This document shows, in pieces, positions 35,078 through 47,381 of a DNA stretch of 64,000 nt. A program made the translations under genes and the position numbers. The DNA is from Pholiota molesta (lineage: Eukaryota > Basidiomycota > Agaricomycetes > Agaricales > Strophariaceae). Where the stretch lies: contig JACGCK010000016.1 in NCBI GenBank assembly GCA_014925825.1, positions 558,001 to 622,000 of the forward strand, in the 5' to 3' direction. Under the pieces are notes generated by a model, which made no database searches, was not told the origin of the DNA, and worked only from the letters and a program-made list of their open reading frames with translations. Each line of letters opens with the position of its first letter. The first letter of the stretch is position 1.

Positions 35078-35964
35078 TTTGGTTCTTTTCGTTCACAGAA
35101 CACCGATTTCGACATTTCTCAAATGGCCATTTGCACATTGCTGTTGAGAAGTCCTAGGTGTTTTTATATTGAACTTTTTCTGTCTCGAGACGCTGTACAC
35201 ACGAAGTACTTCATTTTGCGTGTTGCCGGTATGTACGGCGATGATTCGATTTTTGTGTTGAGTATCTAGTTGTACGATTAAAAAAATGTTCACCCTCCAG
35301 AACACATTTCACTTGCATAAACTGTTGGTGACTCCGTCGATGTACTATTATCCAGTATCCATGCAGACAAAAATGATGTTCCAAGTCGAAAAGCCGTGAA
35401 CCAGATTCTCTACAGGAAATGACGACAAACCAAGTACATCAGAGCCAATATGATTCTCATTCCCGACCATTGGATTTCCACGTGTAGGAAGCAGGCAAAC
35501 TAATACTTCGTGTGCTCGCCACGTCCACCCTTCGCCACCTCAATTTTGATAATTAATCGCGGTGCGAATGCGTGGAATCGTCATGCCAAAGGTCGGAAGT
35601 CGAGATGGAAACATGATTGAGCGGTATTGAGTGTAGTCAGGTGCAGTCTCGGAGGCCGATAGTGTATGTAGATGATACCAAACTGACTTTGAGATCTGTA
35701 CGATCTAGGTTTCATCTGATGAACGGGACCGATAACACCGTCAATAAATCAATATATCGTCGCTTCTTTAGCAACTCTAATCATTGAGGAGATCATGAAA
35801 ACATACAAATGTACAATGCGGGCCCCGAGGGATATTCTCCTGGTGTCTCCAAGCAACGAACAGCGTTAAAACAGAAGAGAATGAATCCGAATTGGCCGAA
35901 AATGATAGAAGCAGTTCAGGAATATCCAAGGAATATCTTCGCGAGCGCATTCGGCGGCAGAGTC
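35078..35964. other. Convergent intergenic region
   Basis: The 887 bases after the membrane protein stop show no coding pattern. One CACGTG is present near 35478. The 3' end of the small gene at 35965 lies at the right edge. Confidence 0.45.
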
Positions 35965-36295
35965 CTATGATTCGTCCTTGGGCAGCTTTTTCGCCTCTTC
36001 CTGTACTTTCCTTCTGCTGCCCATCAAAAGCGATACATAGTCAGCTCCACCAAGAACAGGCCCATTGCTCGACTTGGCAGAGTTGTTGGTTTTCTGCTTG
36101 AGTGTGGATCTTTTCTTCGCGGATTCGACCTGCGTGCGAGAAGAGGATGCGGCTGGAGTGGTCGGATTGGCAGTGGTCGAGGAGCTGGATTTCAGTTTCT
36201 TTGGCTGTGTGCTTGGTGATTAGCATGGCCAAGGACTTGGCAGAATACCATCGGCTACATACTACTCTTTTATGGAGTTTTGCGCTTTTGCCCAT
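35965..36295 (-). CDS. Small basic conserved protein (MGKSAKLHKR start)
   Basis: Two exons: 36295-36263 (33 bases) and 36204-35965 (240 bases), frame intact, 90 residues. It starts MGKSAKLHKRVPKKLKSSSS, continues with a Ser/Thr/Ala-rich low-complexity part and ends with a more conserved block GPVLGGADYVSLLMGSRRKV and KKLPKDES. The Lys/Arg content suggests a nuclear or nucleolar protein, but I know no function. The donor is GTATGT and the intron 58 bases. I recognise the N- and C-terminal blocks as recurrent in Agaricomycetes. Confidence 0.75.
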
Positions 36296-36754
36296 CTTAG
36301 TTGTGGATCGATGGTGGTGGACAAGAACAGAAAAAGTGAAGCTGCAATCAGCCGGCGCGGGAAGCCGAGAGTTAGATCTGTACACATGTACAGTTTCCCA
36401 AAATAAATTGCGTATCCTTGCTCGTCGCTCGAATGAATGCATGCATAGCGCAAAACGCAGTTGCCTCAAATACTCATCCTTGTGCCAGTCACCGATTCTT
36501 TTGACCATTACGGTAATAAGAATTTTCCAAGCTTCTCACACTTCTCAATGGGAAACTCGTGAAATTACAATTTGTTTGCAAGCAAAGTGGAAGGTTACAC
36601 GTATTGTAGCCGAGACAGATTCCAATTCTTTTTAACGAATACATTACCTTCTGCTCGCGATGATTGAATTGTGTATATAGCTAAAAACAATGGATATCTC
36701 GTTCACGGAAGCGGCAGCATAAGATTTCATCTACGCGACACATCAAGCATGCAA
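36296..36754. other. Intergenic region between two minus-strand genes
   Basis: The 459 bases hold the promoter of the small basic protein gene and the 3' region of uS10. No other feature was recognised. Confidence 0.45.
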
Positions 36755-37290
36755 TTAGGCGGAGATAGTAACCTCGACCTCGACGCCGGGCTCCAAGCTG
36801 ATGCTAGTCTAGAGTAAAAGGTTAAAATGTTACTGTCAAGAAAAAAAGCGAATAGCTTACGATCTGCTTGACGATCTCGCTAGAGGAGTGGAGGTCAATG
36901 AGGCGCTTGTGTACCTTGAGCTCATAACGATCCCAAGTCTTGGAACCTTCACCACAAGGCTAGGAAATCATGGCGTTAATCATGATCAAATGGCAGTAAT
37001 AAAATTGAAAACGTACAGTCTTACGGGTGGTGATCTTGAGGACCTTGGTGGGGAGACGGACGGGGCCCTTGACACGGAGCTGCTTGTCCTTGGCACGGTT
37101 GATCAAGTCGTTAGAGACTACAGAGCTTGCTCAGCAAGACCACAATAGTTACTCATCGGGAGCACCTACACTTCTCAAGGTTCTTGACATTGCTGCTCGT
37201 CAGGGTGATACGGATTTTGTGGATTTTGGCTCCGGGGACGGGGGCACCGGTAGCATCGTATTCCTTTTCTCCTTTGGCGACGTAACTCAT
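36755..37290 (-). CDS. RPS20: 40S ribosomal protein uS10 (RPS20)
   Basis: Four exons: 37290-37170, 37117-37017, 36959-36861 and 36808-36755; the last is 18 codons including stop. The protein starts [20 protein letters not shown], then [18 protein letters not shown], the uS10 signature [58 protein letters not shown] and ends [13 protein letters not shown]. It is a component of the small-subunit head. The frame is intact throughout, unlike many neighbours. It is divergent from the nucleoporin gene. Confidence 0.96.
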
Positions 37291-37579
37291 TTTGAATGCA
37301 GATTATGAGTCAGAAGGTGACTTGATACAAAAAACTAAGTGATAATCGGACAACGAGCTGAATATTCTACTCACCCAAAGTTCGCAAGTTGTGTTGACAA
37401 GAGAGCAAGATTGAAAAATAAGGTTCAAGGACAATGCTCCTCTTACGTAATCTGGCACGTGTGCGCGACCCATTGTGCGAGTCCCGAATGACTGGGAATT
37501 CTTCTAACACACCTTGGTATTGACCTCGCTGTCCGCCCCAGCGAGCTCAAAGACCACCCATCTCAGCGAGCGGCTCACC
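37291..37579. promoter_or_regulatory. Bidirectional promoter, uS10 / Tpr nucleoporin, with CACGTG
   Basis: The 289 bases between divergent starts carry CACGTG at 37456-37461 (ctggcacgtgtgcg). If translation of the nucleoporin begins at 37514 instead of 37580, the promoter is shorter but still includes the site. Confidence 0.5.
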
Positions 37580-40500
37580 ATGATGAAAACTCGGAGGAAG
37601 TCCAAGGCCACGGCCGAGGAAGCGGGTGCCGAAGAATCCCACCACTCTTTGACTATTTCCATTCCTGAAGACATTGATGAAGACGTTCTCGCAAATATTC
37701 TTCCGGATGTCAACCTCACGTCGCTCACGGTCGACGATGTTCTCGAACTGTATCACACAATTCTTGCTCAAGCGGCTAAGATTGACAATACGGAACGAGA
37801 ACGGGATGAAATCAAAGCAGAATTGGAGAGAAAGGACGTCGAACTTGACCAGGCTCTGCAAGACAAAGAAACAGTGATAAAGGATTCGGAAGAATCCACT
37901 GAATCCGTGCACCATGAACTTGTGCAAGTCAAGCAAGAACGCGATCAACTAGGTATTGTCTTTTTCAAGTCATTCACGCGTAAGCGCTCACTCGTGTGAT
38001 TGCCATATAGCGGAATCCAAGGCAGCTTTGGAACAGCAACTTACAGCCTTGTCTAGCTCTCAATCGTCATCTTCAAATGAAGTAGAGACTCTGAAACGAA
38101 GGGTGGATGATACAGAACGGGAGAAGCGAGAGCTAATTAGTGTTATTAGTCGCCTGAGAGACGAAAGTACTCAACGAGATGGTGAGTCCCTTTGACGTGT
38201 TTTATTCGTGAAAGTAATCAATTGATATTCAGAGGAAATCCATACCCTGCGAGCAAATCTCAAGGAAGCTCGGCATGAACATCAAGCACTCGAGGCGCAG
38301 GTTCGCGAGTTGAGGTCCACCGAAACGGCCACCAAAGTATGTCAGCGCGTTTCAATCGAGAGCCAAACTAATAATTGCCGCAGTTCAAGATTGACTCTCT
38401 TTCCCAACAACTCCAACTCTCGCAAACCGAGGCTGAACGCGCCAATTCTGAACTTTCTTCTAAGATCGAAGAGTTCGCCAAGTACCGACGCACGAAACAT
38501 GCGGAGGTTGCAACGCTCCAAGCCTCATACGATTCTCTCACTCAATCTCATGCATCAATGGAGGCATCCTTCAAGGCACTGCAATCTTCCCATACGGCTC
38601 AATCACATCAGCTGGCACAGGCATTATCCAAGGTCCAGGAGTTAACTGGCCAGTTAGCCGAACAAGAAGCTCGATATTCGAACGAGGCCAGTGGCCTCAA
38701 ACGTTTGGTTTCTATGATGGAAGAGCGCGAGAAACAAGCTAAGGAAGTCGTCGAGAACATCGAACGGGAATGGGCTACGGTCGGCGAGAAAGCAGAAAGG
38801 AGGGAGACTGTATTGAAAGAAGAGACGGAAAGAGAAAGAAAAGGACGCGAGGAAGCTGAAAAGCGACTCGACCAACTGGAAGCCGTTCTGGAAAGGATGG
38901 GCAGAGGTGAATTACCCATTCCTGGTAGAAATACTCCATCAACACCATTCAGAACTCCTGGACTTTCGGATCCTATGGCGGATGGGATGTTGGGTTTGAG
39001 CCCTACTGTGGCAATGGCTAGCAGATCTCAACGAAGTGGCAAGACCTTCACTGAAGTCTATGCAGACTATGTGCGACTTCAAGAAGACTACGCGAAGAAA
39101 TCTGCTGAGTATGACCACATGGACCGTACGCTGTCGTCGGTGTTGGCTCAAATTGAAGAACGGGTGCGTAATCCGATGATATTCTTTATTCGGAGGGAAT
39201 TGATTTCCATATAGGCTCCTATCCTTTCCCAACAACGCCTCGAATACGAACGTCTACAAGTGGAAGCTTCTCAGCTCGGATCACAACTTGCTCAAGCTAT
39301 TGCGGATCGCGACGCACAAGCAAGTCTTGCTCAGGAACAAGGCCAGAAGCTGGCAAAATCGACAAATGAGAACAGCTTGCTGCAGAAGCAACTCGACGAC
39401 CTTGGCCGCCAGATCCAGACTCTTCTTCGTGAACTCACTCGTCGTGATGACCCAACAATTCCCCCTGAGGAAGAAATTGAGGCCTTGCCTAAGTTCGACA
39501 CAGAGTCAATGATTTCAAACAACTTGGTTTTGTACAGGTCTATCGATGAACTTCAAGGTCAGAATCAAAGACTTTTGAAGATTACTCGAGACCTAGCCGA
39601 GAAGTTGGAGAGCGAAGAAAGGGAATATCGAGAGGTGATGGAACGGGAACAAGCCGAAGCTATCAGAGAAGCTCACGAGGCCATGCAAGAGTTGGCCTCT
39701 CAACTGGAAGCTCAGAAGAAAGGCAGTGATGCCCTAATTCAATCTTACGTCAAGGAGCGAGATACCCTCAGAGGACTACTGGCCAGATCCCAGAAAGGTG
39801 CCGAGGTCTTGAAAACAACGTTTAACGGTACTGGCGCTCCAGATTCTAGCGGTCTAGCAAAGGAGCTCGCAGAAGTTCAAGGGCAATTTGAAGCCTATAG
39901 GACTGAGACGGATTTCGATTCGACCCGCCTTCGTAACGATCTTAGCGCTGCTCAAAGAGAAGTCAACTCATTAGGAGCGTCACTGGCCAAGGCAAACGCG
40001 AAGATTGAATATCTAAGTGGTCAGTGAATTTACTATCTTTCAAAACTGATCACCTAATTCTACAACAATGACTTGCCAGATCGCCACCGTATGCACGAAG
40101 AGCAATTCCGCGTTCATAACCACGAGATCGACGAACTGAGCAAGAGAAACAACCACCTTCATGAGCAAAATGTCCGGCTTGACATTGAGTGCGGAAGGGT
40201 CACGGATGAATTGCAGGTTGCTCTTGGCCGTATAGAGCAGCTCCGCAATGAGTGTGCTAATCTGCGGGCAGAGAAGAAGATCTGGGAGGTGAGTTCATAT
40301 TCACTCGCCCTCATTTTGGACCATCTCTTAATCTTCGTTATAGAGTGTTCAAGGCCGATTGGTGGAGGAAAATAGATCACTGGCCATGGAACGTTCTCAT
40401 CTTGCCGACTTGATGAGTAATGTGCAGAAGATGCATAATGACTTAGAGAGATCTGGTGAGAATGATCGCCGCCGCTTGGAGAGTCAATTGCAAATGTTGG

Positions 40501-43500
40501 AGAATCAGACGTACGATTCTTTATCTTTCTCATTGGGAGTTCCTACTAACGCAGTCAATGCAACAGCCAAGACTTACGAACGCAACTACTTCAAGAACGC
40601 GATTCAGTTCGCCACCTTTCGCTCCAAAAAGATCTGGAATTGAAGGATCTTCAATCACGTCTTGAGAAAACAGTAGGGGCTTAATATTATGGTCTATGTC
40701 GGAATTCTCTGACACATCTGCAGGTACAAGAATTTTCCAAGACTCGTGAACTTCTTGTGGAAGCACAGACGAGCAAGAAACACTTGGAAGAAAAGGTCGA
40801 GGATCTATCTAAGCAATTGAAGGGCAACGAGGAGAAACTTGCTGTATATGAGCGACGACCAGGAGCAACCGGCACAACGCAGCCTATTGACCAGGACGCC
40901 AGTCGAGAGCAACAGCTTGAAACGGAAGTTGCGGAACTCAGGTATTTCCTTCTTTCCTTGTTCGTGATCCACAATACTAAACATAATAAAGGTCTGCCTT
41001 GAAGGTCACTCAAGTTGATCTTGCTGCAGCAAGGAGTCATAGGGACCAATATCAAGAAATTAGCCAGGCCAATGAAGCTGCTTTGGCTACCCTTAACTCC
41101 ACTTTCGATGAATACAAGACATCCACGGAAGCACAGCTCGCGCATTATGAGGTAAGTGTTATATCTTTTGGTTGTGAATATTATTGAAGTATCCTCTTCA
41201 GTCACAATCTAAAGCTCTTCAAGAAAGATTAAACCAAACCAACGAGGAATTGACTGCGTTACGAGTGCAATTCAATGAATCTCAGAAAGCTTTCGAAGCT
41301 GAGCGTACTACTTGGATTAACGATAAGAAGACTTTAGAGGACACTATCGTTGATATGAGTACTTCCGAAAAACATTCAGAGAGCGATCGCAGCGCATGGG
41401 AACAAGAGCTGAAGAGTTTGGAAGACAGAGCCAAAGTGCGTTGTGTTACGATGCTTTTACGTTTATGACATCAAGCTGATCTTTTTCCAGTCTGCGGAAG
41501 AGCGCTATTCAAATGAGATCATCGCTCATGCTGAATCGATGAAGACCATAGATAGCCTGAAGAAAGATCTCACTGCCTCACAAGCAGCCGCTCGAGAGCA
41601 CTTGACTGCTGCAGAGACCGCTCAAGCTAAACTTGCATCTTCGGAAAACAGTTGGACACAGCAGAAAGATGCTTTGGCTAAAGAAGTGGCAGATCTCAAT
41701 GCTCGGTAAGAATTCAATATAGTTTGACCTTCATCAGATAAATTAAACTCCAAATCATAGCTGTCAAGATTTGTCACACCAAAACTCCATTTTGCATCAA
41801 CATCTTGACTCCGTCAGCGCTCAAGCAACACGCATTCGTCAAGCTGCTGATGCACCTGTCGAAAGCAATGTAGAAGGCGAGACCACTGATGACATCGATA
41901 ACAGGTTATCCGAACTGCGGTCCGTCGTTAATTATCTACGCAAAGAAAAGGGCATCGTCGATCTACAGTTGGAAATGAGTAAACGGGAGAATGAAGTCCA
42001 GAAAGGCCAGATCGAGCGTCTTTCGCAAACCTTACAAGAGACGCGAACTACCCTTGCTGAGGTATGTTTGCAATACGTTGGATTTACAATGAATAATCTA
42101 AAAGTTTTACAGGAACGAGAACGTGCAATTGAAAATACCGCTTCTGCCGCTCAGCATGCTGAACTCGTCGAAAGGATCAATCAACTCAACATTCTGCGAG
42201 AAAGCAATGCTACTCTAAGGGCCGAAAGTGAAAGCGCCAACAAAAAGGCTCGCGATCTGGAGTCCAAACTGAAGCAGCTGTCAGCAGAACTTGAGCCCGC
42301 GAAGGAACAGGCGCGATCTGCTCAGGCTGAACTCGAGGCGACGAAAGTGCAGATGCAGCGCTTAGAGCAAGAATCCAGAAGATGGCAAGAACGCAACACT
42401 CAACTTCTTAGCAAGGTATGTTATTATTTTGAGGTTCATTAGATCAATTTAAAACTCCATTACCTCAAGTACGATCGAATTGATCCATCGGAAGTTCAAG
42501 CTTTGAAAGACGAGATTGCCAAACTTAAAGCGGAATCCGAAGAGAAACTCAAAGAAAAAGATGCGGAAGTCGCTGCTCAGAAAGCAAGAGTATGTAATTC
42601 ATTGACAAATATGCCTGATCATTTATCTTATACCCACATTTAGATTGAAGCTTTGGAAGGCAATCTTCGCTCACATAGAGAGGCTGTCGCCAAGAGCAAT
42701 CAAAGCTTTAGGGCGAAATTGGGAGAAGTAAACTCTCAAAAATCTACACTTGCTGAGGAGAAGCGACAACTAGAAGCCAAAGTTGCTACTTTGCAACAGG
42801 AAAACGCCGCGCTACAAGCTGCTCAGGCATCGAAAGCAGACACCAATATGGCGACTTCTGATGCTCAATCGGAGGAGTTGCAAAAACACATTGCTCTTGT
42901 TGTAAGTTGGAAAGTCCCACAAATAATTAGTCGGTCTAACTGTGCTTCAGACATCTTTACGAGCGGAACGTGATGCATTGCTTGCAGAAAAGGAGACCTG
43001 GGCCAAGGCACCTGCAACTACAGCGGAACCAACACCTGCTCCGGCCGGATGGGAAGCGGAGAAGACGCAATTGCTCAGAGCGCGTGATGAGGCGTTGGAA
43101 AAACTAAAGGCATGTCTGCCTTTTTTTAGTAAAGTGCTCTTTCTTACCCAATTTAGGCGGCAACTGCCGACCTCCAGAAAGCTTCCAACGAATACAGAAC
43201 TATCAAGTTCCAGAATGTGAGTGCTGCGTTAAAAGGCAATATTAAAATCTGACCATACCATAGGATAAATTCCAAGCACGAATCCAAGACATGACAAAGG
43301 CAAGGACACAAGATGCGGAGAAACAAGCAGCTGCCCTTACAGAAGCAGTCGAGAAGGCCAAGGCAGAAACTGCCAATGCCGGAGCGGATCCTTCAGTTAT
43401 GGAAGAAATGTCAAAACGTCATGCTGAAGAACTGAAAGCACTGGAGGAGAAACTCAACGCCCAGCATGCAGCTGAATTGAAGACACGTATCGATGCTGCT

Positions 43501-44277
43501 GTGGATGCTGCCAACAAAGCACGACCAGCCTCAGCTCCTCCTGCCAGTACCGCGGACCAACAAGCAGCTATCGATGCCGCCATTGCGGAATTCAAGAAAG
43601 ACCTTGAAACCCGTCATGCTGAAGAAATAGCTTCGGCTGTGGACCGTGGACGCATGGAGCAAGTAGCGAAAGGGAAGCTAAAGGATTCCCAGCTAGTAAA
43701 AGCTCAGAAAAGAGTCAAAGATCTGGAAGCCCAAATTCATGAATGGCAAGCCGCCGGTCTTATTCCCACTGCAACACCAGCCACTGGCGCCCCAGCCGGT
43801 GCAGCCGCTTCCGCCCCCGTTAGTGCACCTGCATCTGCTCCCGCCACCACTGCCGCCCCGGCTGCAACACAAGCACCCGCTGCGAGACCCGCTGCTCCCA
43901 GTGCTACTGCTGGTACAGCCGCCGGACCTTCTCAGACCCGAACGAATCCAGCAGCGGCAGCAACCGCTGCTGCTGCAAATACTGCCAACCTGCCTCGTAG
44001 ACCAGGGGTTGGTGGTGCTACCACCTCGGGAGGCGTTGGCTTAGGACGAGGGGGCGCCATGGCTGGTCGTGGCCGAGGAGGTCCTGGACTAGGTCGAGGC
44101 AATGCCCCTCTACGCACGGCGCCTGTCAGAACCTCCCCAGCAACAAATGCTGCACCGTCACCCGCAACTGGCGTTTCGATAATTGGCGCCGCTGCCAAAC
44201 GCCCTCACTCCGAGGATGGATCGACGGCTTCTGACGGATCTTTGGCTAAGCGCCTGAAACCAACCCAACCGTCGTAG
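37580..44277 (+). CDS. Nuclear basket nucleoporin, Mlp1/Tpr family
   Basis: About 17 short introns join to one long coiled-coil protein of roughly 1,900 residues. Start at 37580 (caccatgatg); 37514 is possible. Heptad-rich segments run almost the whole length (VETLKRRVDDTEREKREL, RLLKITRDLAEKLESEER, SYVKERDTLRGLL, ELRSVVNYLRKEKGIVDLQ). The region around LRKEKGIVDLQLEMSK and the preceding blocks match the Tpr/Mlp1/Mlp2 family. After about 1,600 residues the coiled coil gives way to an Ala/Pro/Thr-rich and then Gly/Arg tail (GLGRGGAMAGRGRGG) ending KRPHSEDGSTASDGSLAKRL, a likely nuclear localisation signal. It forms filaments of the nuclear pore basket and works in mRNA export and checkpoint functions. 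One intron starts with GC (43110). No frame break was found in the exons I followed. Confidence 0.9.
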
Positions 44278-44635
44278 ATAGCGATTTTCTTCATATTTTA
44301 TCTCTTCATGCACATTGTAATTGTCGTCTAGGTTCTTTTTGCTTATCCTTGTATTAGAAATGCACTTTCGGACTTGCCTTTATTTTTGCTGTACAAGCCC
44401 AACCTTATGTGTACTTTGAGTACACCGCATCATTGAATGTCAGTCTTGTATAAATGATGCCTGAGAGCCTTCAGTTTCTAGTCAGATTTACAGCATTTGA
44501 GGTTCTAGATAGGAATCAAATTCGTAACATCATCAATGCTTCGTACTCAGTGATTTGCAGATTTTATATGTATTTCACCCTAAGAAATATGTATTCAAGC
44601 TGTTACCGAAAAAATGCGAAAAGTAACCCGTTTCC
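44278..44635. other. Convergent intergenic region
   Basis: The 358 bases lie between the stops of the nucleoporin and sugar transporter genes. AT-rich, consistent with 3' untranslated regions; nothing else was seen. Confidence 0.5.
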
Positions 44636-46545
44636 TTACTTTTCCTCCGTGTACTCATCCATCGTTTTGCCTTTCACAATCATCCCCAAATCAGGCACAT
44701 CGCTATGCTTTTCTCCATCAATAATCCTATCGACCTCCTCCAGCGATGTCCCCTTGGTCTCGACCCAATACCACGCCATGAGGCCGATGATGACGACATC
44801 CCAGGCGCCATTGATCATGTAGGTCTTCCAGCCGATGGCGACCAGGCGAAGGGGAATGCAAACACCGCCCATAAACTGAGGTTCATCATGTCAGATGGGG
44901 AGAATTAGTTACGAGATAGTAATAGAAGAATGAGCTGTGGCTTACGCAGTGGCATTGAGGGCGAACTGGAAGACTCCCATTCCATTGGCACGTATACTGT
45001 AATTCATGACTTCGGGCGGATAGAGATATAAGAGCGGCGTCCATCCGATGCTGTACGACCCTTGGAAGAGGAAGAGCATGGCGACGGTGGCGTATATACC
45101 TGGGTTGAAAGTCGAATTTCCATAGACTGATACGCAAGAATGAAGTGTGTTTAGAGGCTATTCTAATTAATAGAATTCTGGGGGTGGGCTTACTTTTGGT
45201 TAGAGCACCGACAAGGAAGAGGAATATCGTTAGTAGGGTTTGACTTAGGATGCCCAGAGACTTGCGGCCCATGCGGTCGGCTAGGTAGGTTCCGAAGATC
45301 GAGCAAACGAGACACCATGCATTTAAAATGATGTTCTTGGATATACTAATAAGTTTCTGTTGAAAGTTGATATTAAAATCCAAACCCACTATTTCTAACT
45401 GCGTAGTTGAGTTCGTGATTCCGGCATTGTCAAGCATCGTTCCAAGATAATATGATGCGATAACATTTCCTGACCACCATCATGAGCAAGATATCGCACT
45501 GATAAAAAATGGTGCGTGATTACCTGCAATAGTGCTAAACACAGCAGCTGAAACGGCAAGCGTCACTCTCTTCCTAGCGGACGGCGTTTTGATAAGCTGC
45601 ATCATGGAAAGCGTCTCGCCGACATTCTTCTCATAATCAATCGTGTCGACGATTTCCTTGTATTGCGCTGCTACCAGCGCATTGGAGCGGTCGCCGTCAG
45701 CATACATGTAGGCCACAACCTCCAAGGCTTCCTCATGCTGGTTTTGGTAGATCAGCCATCTTGGGGATTCAGGAATAAACGGAATGATGATGATGCATAG
45801 GATGGAAAAGACGCCTTGAACAGCAGACGGGATCCTCCAAGCCCAAGTAGAGCTCATGCCTGCAGTCCCGAAAGTAATGCCGGCTGCAATAATCCTCCTA
45901 AATAGATTTTTTAGTTATTCAAAGTACTGAATCGTTATCAAAGCTAATTTGCCTCACCGACATAGTAAAAGTCATTGAAAGCACCCAACCCCCAAGCGCG
46001 CCATTGGAAAGGCAAAGTCTCCGCCAGATATACCGGGCCACAGAGTCCGGAAGCTGAGGTACCAAATCCGATAAGTATCCGGGCAATGACAAACATGGCG
46101 ACATTTTGGGCGGCTGTTTGCAATACCACGGCGAGGACAGTGATAACCGCAGCCCAAAGGAGGGCAGGGCGCCGGCCGATCCAGTCAGTGAACTGGCCGT
46201 AGCAGAATCCGGCTAGGCACCCCCCTATCCAGATAGACGCCGTGTTTAGCGCTAGCGTGGCGGTGTTGAGATGGAAGTAGTCGCTGTAGGATGGCAATAT
46301 GTTCAAGCCGTTGATCATGGATGCATCATAGCCAAAGGTCTACAGAGAAAGCCATTAAGAATGAGAGCTAAACGCACGAGATAACGCAAATACCGTAGAT
46401 GTGATGCAAGAACAAGTAACCAGGAGAATAGATATGAATTTGGAGGACCTTGGGACGAACGTGACCTTTTTCAAGATTGCCTGAACATCTTGGCGAGTAC
46501 TAGAGGCTCTCGAGACAAGCTACGAGCGTAGAATCAAGATGATAG
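44636..46545 (-). CDS. MFS sugar transporter
   Basis: The protein reads on the minus strand through several exons. Sugar porter motifs are GYDASMINGLNILPSYSDYF, GQFTDWIGRRPALLW, VIARILIGFGTSASGLCGPV, YLAETLPFQWRAWGLGAFND, the loop motif FIPESPRWLIYQ, TYLADRMGRKSLG, YSIGWTPLLYLYPPEVMNYS and the end YWVETKGTSLEEVDRIIDG. About twelve helices are expected; it imports a mono- or disaccharide through the plasma membrane, closest in feel to fungal lactose/hexose permeases. The stop is at 44636. Exon ends at 45190/45130 splice cleanly (TKIYGN). The N-terminal exon around 46490-46520 (SRASSTRQDVQAILKKV) has no in-frame ATG that I can find, so the true first exon or start is unresolved. Confidence 0.87.
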
Positions 46546-47381
46546 ATGTGCCACCAGAGTCGTGAGATATTTATCCGTAGATGTTCAAGAGACCATCCGT
46601 GGTTAATTAGCCAACTAAATGCCAGCAGTGATGCTTCCTGGTCCCCGAAGCATGCTGTCTGCATAGATAACTGAAGTTGGAGAAATGGCTATTAATATCC
46701 AGCTCGTATATATGTCACGAGAAGAATGTTGCATGTCGTGAAAGCAGATACGAGCATGAAGCATTGGATATTAAAGCACGGTTTGAGGGATGTAGACGAT
46801 GAATAGATCTACGTGCATTTTATACTCCTCCAGTCGTCGTTGAAGTCTATGTAACACGACCGTGAGAACATTTGCCTGTATTTGGCCACACCTCCATCAT
46901 CTTGTGGCACCGTGAAATAGAACTCCGACGCTTTCTGCTATGAGAAACTCTATAAATGACTGGCATAGTACAGACATCCTAACACCGCGCATATTCACTC
47001 CCCCATCCCAACACCTACGCAAGACACCAAGGCTTACGTCCAGCTTGAACCTGGTCAGCATTTTATAACCTTCCCCACAACACCGAAAACACGCATATCT
47101 CAATACAGCAACAATTAGGATTCAGTGGTGCCCTGCCGGAGCCGGTTATATAACCGGGCTTGCTAAAGTCAATACTTATCAACGTGCCCCATGTCGCATA
47201 TGGCGATCTGTGAGGTGCATTCTCAAGCTAGCCAATGTCACGCATGGGATCTCTACTTGCATGGGGCCTGGATATCTCTTCTCGGGTTCTCGGACATCGC
47301 ATATTTAGATGTATCCCGGAGTTTCAATCACTGGGTACTTAACAAGCAGAGCTTTCCTACTAGTATCCTTTCTAGCCTCCC
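46546..47381. promoter_or_regulatory. Divergent intergenic region
   Basis: About 0.8 kb between the sugar transporter (minus) and the arrestin-like gene (plus). It should hold both promoters and perhaps the missing first exon of the transporter. No coding signal was recognised. Confidence 0.4.
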
